From: Sclerotinia nivalis
Taxonomy: Eukaryota; Ascomycota; Leotiomycetes; Helotiales; Sclerotiniaceae
NCBI GenBank assembly: GCA_029531795.1
Contig: JAPEIS010000003.1
Span: forward strand, 1,612,001 to 1,676,000
Reading direction: 5' to 3'
DNA: 64,000 nucleotides
The notes below the pieces were generated by a model that was not told the origin of the DNA, searched no databases, and was given only the letters and a program-made list of their open reading frames with translations. This document shows positions 36,637 through 47,089 of the stretch, piece after piece. The position numbers were made by a program, and so were the translations under genes. Numbering within the stretch: position 1 is the stretch's first letter; the number at the start of each line of letters is the position of its first letter.

Positions 36637-37498
36637 TTTACTGGAATTTGGGCGGCAGGATGGATCAATTGATGATTGATCTTTGATATGGTATGATAGT
36701 TTGCTTGTTGATTGAGCAGATATGATTTAATGACTATTCGAATTAACATTAACGTTACATTTACGCTTTAATTTCCCCACTACACATATGTTTGATAACC
36801 CCCATTCTCACTTGAAAATATTCCATTTTCAGCAAATTCTCCTACTCCTAATAATAAAAATTCGGGACGCTATTCGCAAACTCGTCATCACACAAAACTC
36901 CTGCATCCAGGAAATCTTTGATGCAACACCAAACGACATGCATCATCATCTTGGTTATCTATGCATAAGCGCGTAAGCATTAATTTATGCAAGAGAAAGA
37001 TCTGCCGTGCATGAAGTAGCATGCATTACTCCTACGTCATTTTTCCAACTGAACTGTAACGTCGGGAACATTCACATGTGAAATGAACTTCTGAGGTATT
37101 TTACTCGTGGAAAATCGATAGTGAGTTTTTTCATTGGAGAGTGAAGGTAGAGAATTTGCTGAGTAGATGAGTAGTCGAGAATATTAGATGATGCTAAATG
37201 TGCTTGTGCACTCGGCTAAACCTCCTTCATTTCATTGCCATCAATGTTAAGAGTAGTTTTCGACACTAATGGTTCGCTATCAAAAGTAATTTTGAACATT
37301 GATAGAGCCAACAAATGTAGAGCTGAAATGGGAAGGAGCAGTTTAATTAATCCATTCTACGAGTATTCCTCTTGTATCCAATATTACTGTCGTACCAATT
37401 CGCCAGTTAGTTCCGTCCCATTGGAATTCCTGTCGCCTCATAGATCTTCACGTCATCTCATCAAATTTTTCTGCCCTCTCGTCTACCATCTACCATTA
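36637..37498. other. Convergent intergenic spacer
   Basis: 862 bp between convergent genes. Small open frames (36,788-36,976 and 37,235-37,525) have no recognisable features. No repeat or RNA gene seen. Confidence 0.55.
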
Positions 37499-39568
37499 TC
37501 ACAATCTACTTCTCGTTTCTCCTAATCCTCCGCTCATATATGGCCCAATATTTTGGGTTTCTCTCCCAAATAGTATCTGTTCTCTACCACCTCGTGTACT
37601 CCACCACCCAACACATATTGCGCTTCTCTCCACGTCCATTTCCCCGCTCTCTAGCACTTCCCAGAATCTTGCTTTACATCGTTCTCGCATGTAATTATCT
37701 TCAATTGCATTTAGAAGATCAGCGGATATTGGTAACCAAGCTTGTAAAACATCGAGCGGGAGATTAGGCAATGCATCCAAAAGTGTGAGCATAAGGATCG
37801 CCTGTTCAGAGAGTGACGCCTGGCTATCTTGCTGACTGGCAGTATCTCTCATATATGCTGATTGAGGTAATGGTGATGTAGGCGCATGAACTGCACGGTA
37901 ATGGAGCATTTCTAGAAGGGTTTCCGCTAGCATTGGCTCGGCAGTTGAAAGAGGTGTAGGTGGGGTGGCGATATGTATTAAAGATTTAAAAGCGAAACGG
38001 AACTGCCTTGGAGACAAGTTATTGGGGAACGAATTAAATAGAGCATCGACGTAAGTGGAGATGAATCTGGCGGTCAGTTTTGTGTTTCGAGGAGCTGAAA
38101 GTACTGCAAGAACAGCACTATGGGCAGCCTCAAAGATTTCCAAGAAGCCAGGATGCGCTGTTGGACTGAGATAAGGAGCTGCCACGCCAATAATCAGGCT
38201 TTCGTTGTCAGGCGGGCTGAGAATATTGGTTAAATGCTCGCAAGTATTAAGATAGAATAAATCGTGATTGCGCTGCAAAGGGCTAGCTGGGATTTCGCCA
38301 GCTTGCACGGGGTATATTGCTTTGAGAAGCTCTCTTGACTCAAGAGGGTAATTAGATAGGATGTCGATAGATGATAAATTGACGAACACATATGCAGAAA
38401 AAGAATTAGAGCCAAGTCGAGACGAAATAAAGTGAATGTTTCCAAGAATGATGAGTGTTTCCGATGCTCCTATTGGAGCAAGACGTTTTGTCGACAAGAC
38501 AGGGTCAACCATAGTTCTCCCCATAAGGCCTTGCAAAATTACTACCGTAGCAAACATGGCGCTCTTCAATACCTGCCATAAAACTGGTGCGGTTATTTGA
38601 AGAGTTTCGGGAGTCAGAAATGTTGCTTCCTCAGATAAATCAATCTCGGACAATTTGTTCCCCTTCCAGCCTTCTAGAAGTCTACCGGAGAACGAAAGGA
38701 GGTGCTCTCTGATTTCTATTGCGATTAGAGAGTTGCTCATATTCTCAATTGCATGCGCAATCAGTCTTGATAGCGGCCCCATGGACGAAAGTATTGGGCT
38801 TGATGCTTGTTTTTGTAGTTGCAAGAAAGAGGCGGATTTGGACGACCAATCGAACTTATCTCCCGGGACTTGTTTGATATCCGCATCCATATATTGTAAG
38901 AATATGCCATCCTGGTAGCCCTCCATTGCAGTCACCGTTCTTACCATTATCATAACCAAGCTATCATAATTCAAACCAGTCCGCACTCCATCTGACAATA
39001 GGGGAAATGCATGGTTGAGAGCTAATACGATAGATTCTGCAGCGATGATTCCATCTCTCGTTGGGTTCTCCAATGCTAAGTTGGCCGCCGTAACTAATGC
39101 TCGTTCAAGTGTGCTTCTAAGTCCCGTAGAGAGCCCATGCCTCCCTCCATTTTCCATACCCAGCAACACGCCGGCGACCACAAGAAGATGCTGCCATCTT
39201 GGCGATCTATCATCAGCCCCTTTGATCACAGCTCGAGCCCAATCATCAGAACCAATTCCGCCTCCTTTTCGAGGTTGGTATGCATCATATGGTGGCTGCT
39301 CGTTGTGACTTTCTAATTCATTCTTGTGCACAGTAATGGCAGCAGTGTTGAAGACGCTAATAATCCGGAGAGAAATTCGCAGACCATCGTTATTATTCCA
39401 TATAGCAGGCGCGGTAAGAAGATGCGACGTAAGAAGACTTATGTTCAATGGATTTGTAAGAGTGGTAAGTAAGGAGGTAGTTGTCCCGAGGATTCTGTCC
39501 GTTTGTTCAGGATCAGGGACGCCTTGGTATGCGCGTAACACAGTCGTAAGAAGTCTATCTACCGACAT
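37499..39568 (-). CDS. Conserved-looking helical protein of unknown function (689 aa)
   Basis: A single uninterrupted frame of 689 codons, far too long to be chance in this composition and in clear contrast to the intron-rich neighbours. The sequence is mostly alpha-helical, with Leu/Ala/Ile-rich amphipathic segments resembling an irregular ARM/HEAT solenoid (for example S-L-L-T-T-L-T-N-P-L and F-R-F-A-F-K-S-L-I-H-I-A). A charged loop near residues 83-105 carries K-G-G-G-I-G-S-D-D-W. No transmembrane segment, signal peptide or catalytic motif was recognised. The start is fixed by the first Met of the frame, 324 bp from the divergent TMEM170-like gene. I cannot assign a family. Confidence 0.85.
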   Translation of the reverse strand: MSVDRLLTTVLRAYQGVPDPEQTDRILGTTTSLLTTLTNPLNISLLTSHLLTAPAIWNNNDGLRISLRIISVFNTAAITVHKNELESHNEQPPYDAYQPRKGGGIGSDDWARAVIKGADDRSPRWQHLLVVAGVLLGMENGGRHGLSTGLRSTLERALVTAANLALENPTRDGIIAAESIVLALNHAFPLLSDGVRTGLNYDSLVMIMVRTVTAMEGYQDGIFLQYMDADIKQVPGDKFDWSSKSASFLQLQKQASSPILSSMGPLSRLIAHAIENMSNSLIAIEIREHLLSFSGRLLEGWKGNKLSEIDLSEEATFLTPETLQITAPVLWQVLKSAMFATVVILQGLMGRTMVDPVLSTKRLAPIGASETLIILGNIHFISSRLGSNSFSAYVFVNLSSIDILSNYPLESRELLKAIYPVQAGEIPASPLQRNHDLFYLNTCEHLTNILSPPDNESLIIGVAAPYLSPTAHPGFLEIFEAAHSAVLAVLSAPRNTKLTARFISTYVDALFNSFPNNLSPRQFRFAFKSLIHIATPPTPLSTAEPMLAETLLEMLHYRAVHAPTSPLPQSAYMRDTASQQDSQASLSEQAILMLTLLDALPNLPLDVLQAWLPISADLLNAIEDNYMRERCKARFWEVLESGEMDVERSAICVGWWSTRGGREQILFGRETQNIGPYMSGGLGETRSRL

Positions 39569-39892
39569 TTTTGTATTCCTTCACGAATTCCAGTCCGAAA
39601 ATTATTTCATAGTGGTATGCGTATTGATATTTGATATTATACTTTCGTAGTAGTTGATTTGTGATGGCTGATGTGTTTAATGATGGATGGCTAGGAGCTT
39701 CACAACCGAGGCATTTCAGCCTTGTGTTAGGAATTACGCGCCAAATAAAAGCAGCTTCACAGGCTTCGAACTTTGCCTGAAGCATCCGGAGTTACACTGC
39801 ATTGTCGCATTGCAATAACTACTCCCGATTTTCAATCAACGGAATTCATATACATATCTCCTTATACTATGGACCGTTCACTTCAATAAAAC
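39569..39892. promoter_or_regulatory. Bidirectional promoter region
   Basis: 324 bp between divergent start codons of the 689-aa protein and the TMEM170-like gene. No defined element seen. Confidence 0.5.
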
Positions 39893-40450
39893 ATGCCAGC
39901 TCTCAAGTAAGTCCCATCAAACCCCTGGAGACAACGATATGCTAATTTCATACTCTTGCAGCACTCGAATTGAAAATCCGGCGCCTCTTGACTATTCTAC
40001 TCCGCCATTCCCATCACTTTATTGGCCTCTCCATGCAAACCCTGGCGTTCCAAATTATTTATACTATGCTCATGATATATGGCGATTTACTCTTCTATGG
40101 ACACTCATTGTGTACGGAGTTACGCACATGGCAGTAGCAGTTTATGCTATTGCAATGCAATTGGGAAAGGGGAAAAATGCCTGGCAATATGTTTGGGTTA
40201 TACCACTGGTATACGCTGTAATAGCTGGTATTGAAGCCTTGTTGGCAGGGAGCTTCGTTGGCTTGATGTGGGTATTCTTGCCGTGGTATCGTAGGACCTA
40301 TTCGTTTGCTAAGTTTGTTATTCTCCTAGACTCGGTGCTATTTACAATGCAGGATACTTTCAGATGTCAACATGGATTCCGTTTATATGGTCATTGATCA
40401 ACGTTCTGGTTTTGATTCTATCTTCGTTCTCAATACAAGGTGGTTTATGA
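39893..40450 (+). CDS. TMEM170-family integral membrane protein
   Basis: Three exons (39,893-39,906, 39,962-40,267 and 40,330-40,450) encode 146 aa. A short N-terminus (P-P-F-P-S-L-Y-W-P-L-H-A-N-P-G-V-P-N-Y-L) is followed by three hydrophobic helices: D-I-W-R-F-T-L-L-W-T-L, a second containing G-I-E-A-L-L-A-G-S-F-V, and a C-terminal W-I-P-F-I-W-S-L-I-N-V-L-V-L. This is the topology of TMEM170 proteins, implicated in animals in ER and nuclear-envelope shape. The second intron was placed at 40,268-40,329 because it yields G-A-I-Y-N-A-G-Y-F. Reading through gives a charged, non-membrane tail instead. Confidence 0.78.
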
Positions 40451-40529
40451 GCTATCAGATGCTACTGATGCATATATCATCTGGAGTTTAAAGTAAGAAT
40501 GATTTGGACTGGTATCCATCTCTGAGCCA

Positions 40530-41489
40530 TCAGGACTCCGATTTTGGATCTGGTTCTTTAGGCTCTATTTTTTTGATTATCCTCGCTGGATTACCGGCTA
40601 CAACGTGGAAATCGGGAACATCTTTTGTCACAACACTTCCAGCACCAATGGTACAACCTCGACCGATGGTTACTCCTGGGCACACTGTGACGCTACCTCC
40701 AAACCACTGGGAAACTGTTAGCGCCCATGATACATACCATGCGATTAGAAGATAGGGATTAGCTTGATAAAAGATGTGGATATCCAGTCAAATATTGTCA
40801 GAATACGTACACAGTCTTCGCCAATGGTTATGGGCGCCCCAAGCTCTGGGCCATTGGTACCATTACGGAGGAAAGGGTCTAATGGATGCGTGGCAGCGTA
40901 GAACGAACAGCTTGGGCCGATTAGAGTACGAGCTCCTATGGTGATCAGACAGGTGTCAAGAAATACGCAATTGAAGTTGATGTAAACTCCTTTGCCGAGC
41001 CTGTGGAAGATGAGCATTTTCTCAAAATGTGGGTTTACTGTTTGCGAAATACCTGAGATTTATTCCATAGTCTACATTGATTGGACCATCAATATATGGT
41101 TCATCTCCTAGGATACGGAATTCTTCCTCGTCCGTCGCTCCAGCTGGGGGAAGCGGAGTTTTGTCGTCGATGATGCTGGTAGATGTCAGGCTTTGGACCG
41201 CCACCTAACAAGAATTAGATGCTTACTCTTTCCACATCTCTACCAGCTTCCGTCTTGGGGCATCACCGGCACTGTTGAATATTTTGCAAGCATAATGACA
41301 TCTTATAGAAGAACAAGTATTAGCGGTAGTCGTGGGGAGGAAAAGTTTAGTGGATAGAGTATATATGGGTGATTCTATTCACGTTGTCCCTCACCTATTC
41401 CGCTTTTCGACGAGCTTTGGTACAAATGCATAATAAAGCTCTCCTTTCAACATTTTAGCTTCATTCTCAACCTTGTCAATGCCTTCCAT
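40530..41489 (-). CDS. Maltose/galactoside-type O-acetyltransferase (left-handed beta-helix)
   Basis: Acetyl-CoA-dependent sugar or small-molecule O-acetyltransferase of the MAT/NodL hexapeptide-repeat family. Exons 41,489-41,395, 41,301-41,227, 41,175-41,053, 41,000-40,811 and 40,706-40,530 give 219 aa, typical length. The N-terminal MAT helix domain has G-E-L-Y-Y-A-F and [12 protein letters not shown]. The helix has hexapeptide turns ([17 protein letters not shown]), the catalytic His in A-T-H-P-L-D-P, and [19 protein letters not shown]. Family members have I/V-G-G at the W-F-G-G turn. Physiological substrate unknown. The two MITE-like elements lie directly upstream. Confidence 0.92.
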
Positions 41490-41694
41490 GATTGGATTAT
41501 GATATGTATGTGTTAAAGGGTAGCAAAAGTGTAGGTGATGTAATGAAATGTTTGAATCGCCAGAATTTGAAATCTGTCCAAAACTAAATGTTAGTTGAGC
41601 ATATCACTCCTTACCTAGCTTTATCGCCTAGTTTCTATATAAACCATAAAACGAGCGCTCCAACGCTCCACTTTGTTTGACAGTTGTCCAAGTA

Positions 41695-42129
41695 CGGAGG
41701 TTGAAGGGGTAAGTATTGTAAGACATTTTTTACCCACATATTGCTGTTTTTCTTGTCTTTCGATGCTACTTTAAAGAATCCGAATAGATATTGAGCTGTT
41801 CCCCCTCAAATTTCGAATCTTGATGATTTTCAAGGTTTCCAATAGAAATTCAACAAATTTGAAGCTTTTGATGATTTTAAAGCTTGTATAACCTTTTCTA
41901 ATAAATTCAGAATAAACCTCAAATAGAATTCCAAAAAAAAAATAAGAAATTTTGATGATTTTGAATGATTTTGTTAATAAATCTTGAAATTTACAATACT
42001 TTAATCATCTAGATTTCATTATATAAATTTTCAGCCAGCGTGATGATATTATTGGTCAAAGCCCCTGTTTGTAGAACAAGCATGGTCATTTTTTGATGTG
42101 TCTTACAATACTTACCCCTTCAACCTCCG
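41695..42129. mobile_element. MITE-like element 1 (Tc1/mariner-type TA flanks)
   Basis: 435 bp bounded by about 31-bp perfect inverted repeats starting CGGAGGTTGAAGGGGTAAGT, each followed outward by TA, the target duplication of Tc1/mariner/pogo elements. The interior is AT-rich and non-coding, with several copies of a TGATGATTTT-like word. Confidence 0.85.
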
Positions 42130-42275
42130 TAATACTTTTGAGTACTTCCGTATGCGGAATAACTTACTCCCTCGCCTTTCCCCTTTCCTTTCTACCTCGA
42201 AATTATGGTGGGAGTGGCTTGAAAGTGGCGCTAATACCAATAGAAGATAATAAAATTGTTTAAGCAGAAGAAATA

Positions 42276-42479
42276 CCGTATAAACTCAACAACTTCATAT
42301 CACGCTTTCCCTATTATGAAATAAGGTTGTATATGTATGATTGGATAGATCACAAAAGTAAATTGATGAATTGAAAATTTCTAATCCATTTTGTTGATTC
42401 TCCACCCGCATATAGAAAATAATAAATAACCTTAATTCAAAAGGGTTTAATGTGATATGAAGTTGTTGAGTTTATACGA
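42276..42479. mobile_element. MITE-like element 2 (different TIR, TA flanks)
   Basis: 204 bp with 28-bp inverted repeats (one mismatch at the first base) starting CGTATAAACTCAACAACTTC, flanked by TA on both sides. Weaker inverted similarity (CCCT..TT..GAA.TAAGGTT) extends inward. No coding capacity. It lies 146 bp from MITE 1 and has unrelated ends. Confidence 0.82.
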
Positions 42480-42946
42480 TACTCGAGTACATGAATCAAA
42501 TTGTATAGTACCTAGGTTCTCACAACATACAAATAGAACACATAATTACTAGGTAGAATACTCTCTACCTCTATTTGCATACCTGCAGACTTGAGATATT
42601 GAGCTTCGTTGCACGGAATGCTGTCACATGCGTCTTTGTTCCTTATTGTACAGAAAATGGAAACAAAAAACTTGTTCAAGCGCTCATGTTCATGACTATT
42701 CTTCAACGGGGACAATATGAAGTAGCTTCGAACCAAGAAAAGGCAATGGATGAATAAAGAGAACCGCATTTTGATTTGTCCCTATTTCTTATAATTCCTG
42801 TAATCTCGTTTCAATTTCGATTATCGATAACAGTTGGCCCAGCCGGAAAAGTATTGAATATTGAATTTAACCATCAGGCTTCAAGCTTCTATTTCGCTCA
42901 TTGAGTTTCTGCGATTGGTCTCTTTGTGAATATTATTATTATAATC

Positions 42947-43915
42947 ATGTCTACAGATGATACTGCTAATGCGATTGGATCAGCGTCATCTCAAACCTCA
43001 GCTGAACAATCAAAGAGCACAGCGAGCACATCAAGCGTAACTCGTCGACGTCCTTGGGATATATTACAGAACGGCGGCGTCGCCCCAAGAGCGCGAGTTG
43101 GACCGGATCGAGAACGATATGCGGAAGTACCTAGCATTGACGAGGCCATCAATCAATTCGAGAAGCAATTTTATTCCGGACAACCCAAGTCTCTGTCTGG
43201 CATCGCATTGCGATCCTTTCTCGTTGGCATCGTCCTTACATTCTCCACCTTCAGTACCCTCTACCTCTTCTTTGTAACCGACACGATCTTCTGGCGCATC
43301 CCTTTCTTTATCTCTTCCCTCGCCATCTTCCACTTCCTCGAGTTTTGGACTACAGCGAGATACAATACACCCGAAGCATCCATATCCTCCTTTCTCTTCA
43401 GCGGCAATGGATCCGCATACAACATCGCACATAGCGCCGCCATCACCGAATTCCTCATCACGAATACTTTTTTCTCCGATGGATCTCCATACACCATCCA
43501 CGGCCTACAATTGCCCCCCTCCATATCGTGGTTCGGTCCTCGAGCACAAAACTTCATCCTCGTCCTCGGTCTCATCCTCATAATAATGGGCCAGACCATT
43601 CGCTCCGTCGCCATGGTTCAAGCCGGTAGAAGTTTTAACCACATAGTCCAATTCACGCGGTCGCGCTCTCATACGCTTGTCACCACTGGTTTATACGCAT
43701 CGTTACGCCATCCCTCCTATTTTGGATTCTTTTGGTGGGGATTGGGTACACAAATGGTTTTGGGGAACTTTTATTGTTTTTGGGGATATACGCTGGTTTT
43801 GTGGATGTTTTTCAATAGGAGGATTAAGGGGGAAGAGGCTTTGTTGATCAAGTTCTTTGGGGATGAGTATGTACAATATAGGAAGATCTCGCGGGTGGGA
43901 ATACCATTTATCTAG
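42947..43915 (+). CDS. STE14: Protein-S-isoprenylcysteine O-methyltransferase
   Basis: ER-membrane enzyme that methyl-esterifies the prenylated C-terminal cysteine of CaaX proteins (a-factor-type pheromones, Ras, Rho). Single exon, 322 aa. The start at 42,947 is the first ATG of the frame. A Ser/Thr-rich soluble N-terminus (to about residue 75) precedes six or more hydrophobic segments. The ICMT signature is clear: G-R-S-F-N-H-I-V, S-H-T-L-V-T-T-G-L-Y, R-H-P-S-Y-F-G (254-260), then E-E-x-L-L-x-x-F-F-G-D-E-Y and Y-x-x-x-x-x-R-V-G-I-P-F-I at the end. The fungal N-terminal extension is longer than in yeast Ste14 (239 aa). Converges with the DGAT1-type gene, with a 458-bp spacer. Confidence 0.96.
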   Translation: MSTDDTANAIGSASSQTSAEQSKSTASTSSVTRRRPWDILQNGGVAPRARVGPDRERYAEVPSIDEAINQFEKQFYSGQPKSLSGIALRSFLVGIVLTFSTFSTLYLFFVTDTIFWRIPFFISSLAIFHFLEFWTTARYNTPEASISSFLFSGNGSAYNIAHSAAITEFLITNTFFSDGSPYTIHGLQLPPSISWFGPRAQNFILVLGLILIIMGQTIRSVAMVQAGRSFNHIVQFTRSRSHTLVTTGLYASLRHPSYFGFFWWGLGTQMVLGNFYCFWGYTLVLWMFFNRRIKGEEALLIKFFGDEYVQYRKISRVGIPFI

Positions 43916-44373
43916 ATTTACAGTGGTAATGCATGCAAATCTAGAGATTTTTGTTCATGTTGGATGTGAACAATTGGATCTGTATACTTTAAAATGTATG
44001 AGATGGTAATATACCAAATTTTGTTATATTCCTGTATTTGGCGTTGCCCATGATAGTGTTCAAAAGGGATGGACAAGGCGTGTGACCATTGAAAGGGGAC
44101 ACTGGACCATAGTTTATTGCATGAAATGGACCAGAATCTCATGGTTATAGTCTCACTGCTAGTATGCTTGGGATGTACAAGACATTGGCCATAAGTAGGC
44201 GCCATGGCTCCTGTGTTTCCACGTCTAATCGCCAATGGAAGAGAGCAGTCGCGCGGGTTCGAAATTGCCAGTGTTCAGTCATTCTACCTGTATCTGAACA
44301 TCGATTTATTATGGCTATCCAATTTCTATCTAGATAATAAAGCAAGGTACTAACATTGCCACTGACAATCTTA
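43916..44373. other. Convergent spacer STE14/DGAT1
   Basis: 458 bp of 3'-UTR-type sequence; no gene or repeat seen. Minus-strand frames here are read-through noise below the acyltransferase stop. Confidence 0.55.
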
Positions 44374-46224
44374 TTACACGGTCTGCTTGCTAACACTCCC
44401 GTATTTGGCTTGCCATGCGAAGAAGTAAAGTAAAGCAGCGAGTGGCTGTCCAACTAAAGTGAAAGATACCCAAAAGATACAATTTCCAATTATTTTACCA
44501 TTTATGCCCTTCATTTTCTCTAATGGTGCCGTGATAGCAATGAGTGGTAGCTGTGCCATCATGCCTATAAATGCAACGCCTAAAGAGTGTTAGAAGAGAT
44601 AACAGTATGAACATCAATATTTGAGAGCCTACCGATAATATTGTGTGTCGGAACGCCGACCATCAATTCATGTAGGATAGCAGAGAACGTGAACACCGCA
44701 ACACTGGCTGAGTATGGACTCCAACCCCTGCCCACGAGAGGCGAGAAGACATGTCGTTTCATGAATTGATAGACCGGCTTGTTCCAAGTTCTCCAATATG
44801 TCCCTGCACTGGGTGAGTTCCACCAGTCGTCATAAAAGTTCCTGTCCCCGAAAGTGGTGACCTCGGCAAGAATATTCAGGAAAGATTGGAACAAGGCAAA
44901 AAATCCTGCTAGCCATATGACTAAAGAGATTGTGGATAATTTCATCAAACGTTCGAGGATAGAGGCCATATCCAGGGATGCCATCTTGTCCAAGGAGTTC
45001 TGAAGGACAGGGGCTGCGTATTGTGCGCTAGCAACCCACATGAAGATACTCAAACCAAATACTTCCGCCATCCTCTTGCCTACAAAAACCCACCTGATTT
45101 TGGGTGTCCGGGGATATACAGGTTGGTAAACCAATGTTGGAACCCACCAAAAGTATGTCAGATTATTCAGCGTGATATTCTGTGGGTAAGGGCATTTGTT
45201 GTATATCTCTGGCAATGCATCTTCCTCTTTACTTGAGGGGTGAAGATAGGCATGTCGGAGATCGCGGCAGGTGAATGCATAGCTGTAAGTTTTCAGCCAG
45301 ACAATAATTGCGTGTGCTTCAGTTATTGTGCCTATCAAAGGGTGGTGTATGAAGAAGTAGACGATCACAGAAGTGATCAGGAGACAAAGTGTTATGTTCA
45401 GTCCATGTATCCAAGCGATTACTTTCCAGGTCGAATGGAATTTTTGTTGCTCGGCCTCCGTGGCAATATAGCTACCGCCCGGTGTAGCTGTCCCAGCTCT
45501 CTTTTTGCTTCCTTTTAGTGATGCTCTTGCTTGTTGCGCGGCCGCGAGTTCGACAATGTAGGCGACAAAAAGATGGCATGGAATAATGAAGTAGAGGGCA
45601 GCCCCTAGCAAAAGATCCTGTTTGCGATAATCGTGACATCTCAAACATATCAAAACTCCATACTGTTAAAGACTGTTAGCTATATTCAATATACTGCTTT
45701 CATAGTAGAATTCTAGCTGAAAACCATGGGGAATTGGGTCTGTTAAAATATCCTGTTAAAATGTCCAGAGAGGATTTGGGCATTCGGACAACACTCCGTA
45801 ATCTTCTCCCGACACTCTGTGCACCCAATTCGTTCTTCAATTGACAAAAACCAATGACTAGGAGGAAGCGAACCTTTCGAATATTCTCTAACATGAGTCG
45901 CAGATTCGAGATCAATAAGACAAGGACCATCAAGTTCCGAAATCCAAGGAAACTCGGTGCCGCATCGCTTTCATGGCTGAGGCATGATGTTCGAGGTTTG
46001 GAATGCACAGCGGCAACATGTCTATATTTCTTTTGCGAATATTTTCGAAGAGAATCGGATGTATTATGTTGTGTGAGTGGTTTTGGTAAATCCGCGATGC
46101 TGATATTCGCCCTGTGCTTTCCGTTTGCACCATTGACATGTGAAAGTGTAGATCGTCTGATGGTCGAAGAAATGTTTGGCACACTTTCGGTACCAGTTAC
46201 CGTAGCATTTTCAGAGGTCATCAT
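44374..46224 (-). CDS. Diacylglycerol O-acyltransferase, DGAT1/ARE-type MBOAT
   Basis: Polytopic ER enzyme transferring acyl-CoA to diacylglycerol (or sterol in ARE relatives). Exons 46,224-45,874, 45,662-44,633 and 44,579-44,374 give 528 aa. Exon 1 is a disordered N-terminus plus the first helix (N-L-M-V-L-V-L-L-I-S-N-L-R-L-M-L-E-N). The junction restores R-K-Y-G-V-L-I-C. MBOAT hallmarks are P-Y-P-Q-N-I-T-L, F-Y-D-D-W-W-N (393-399, acyl-CoA-binding motif) and the catalytic His448 in S-A-I-L-H-E-L-M-V-G-V-P-T-H-N. The C-terminus ends W-Q-A-K-Y-G-S-V-S-K-Q. The motifs favour DGAT1 over sterol acyltransferase, but substrate preference cannot be settled from sequence alone. Intron 1 is 211 bp with an unusual GTTCGC donor. 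Confidence 0.92.
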
Positions 46225-47089
46225 TGCGGGAATCGCATAGAGCCGTAGTGATATTCGAGCCGTTGGTAGCTTAGCATGTACCGAGTAAAAGTGTCTGGGG
46301 AATGGTGGGAAGATGATGCCTACTCAAGGAAAGAGGATTAAGAGAGATATCAAGGGGCAATGTGCAATGTGCGTAATTACCCGAGTAATTTAGATAATAT
46401 GTGAAGCAGTAAAAACAGAGAGAACCCGAATGATAAATTGGATAGGAATTTATCATAGAAAATCGGCATATGAAAGTAAATTCCTCACTGGCTAATAAAC
46501 CCTTCCCGAGATCAATTATTGGCTGGGAACGAGGGCTACCAACTAGGCCAAGGACTAAGATATTGGGCAATGGGTCAGACCCTTATCAATCTGACGGTGC
46601 TGCGCGATGTGTAGCCCCTCCTTCAACCTCCAAATTAATTTGAAGTGTGAATATCAAGCTCAGCATCCAGAAGTATTGATGTTATTCGAAGAAGGAATAT
46701 ATGTACCAGAGATAATTGCATATGGTGAAGATAACCAATGAAAATGCAATAAGAAGTGACATTCACCGCACATTCTTACTCAGTATGGCCAGGAATCTTT
46801 TTTCTCATCAGCCTTACGAGTGTTGCGATAAAGATGATAGGATGATTACAAAGCTAACGCACCGATAAATCATTATTCCGTTCCGCCAAGTACTTGTCGC
46901 GAATCCATCCTTGTTCATCAAAGTCAAAGTCGCGACCCATTTGAACTTCTAAAGGCATGACCTCTTGATTTAGCTTTATTTAGCTAAGAATTAAGCACAT
47001 GATCGCAAATTAAACACAACGAACCTCGCCGAAGAAGAAAGTAGTCGTTTGATCAAATTATTGTTTGAGGGAATGATGCGCTGATAAAA
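46225..47089. other. Divergent intergenic region DGAT1/PFS2
   Basis: 865 bp, no supported gene or RNA. CTCCTTCAACCTCC at 46,618-46,631 recalls part of the MITE 1 terminal repeat, but no partner end was found. Confidence 0.5.

Larger units (their letters stand above)
41490..42946. other. Divergent intergenic region holding two MITE-like elements
   Basis: 1.46 kb between the acetyltransferase and STE14 starts; two TIR elements occupy 41,695-42,129 and 42,276-42,479. The rest (42,480-42,946) is presumed STE14 promoter, with no defined motif seen. Confidence 0.7.

Noticed and set aside
43064..43614. Long antisense frames (145 and 117 codons) over STE14
   Set aside because: Shadows of the sense coding sequence with no domain; STE14 conservation explains the open frames.
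46615..46632. Another MITE 1 end (CTCCTTCAACCTCC)
   Set aside because: Only a 14-bp partial match, with no inverted partner or TA flanks found.
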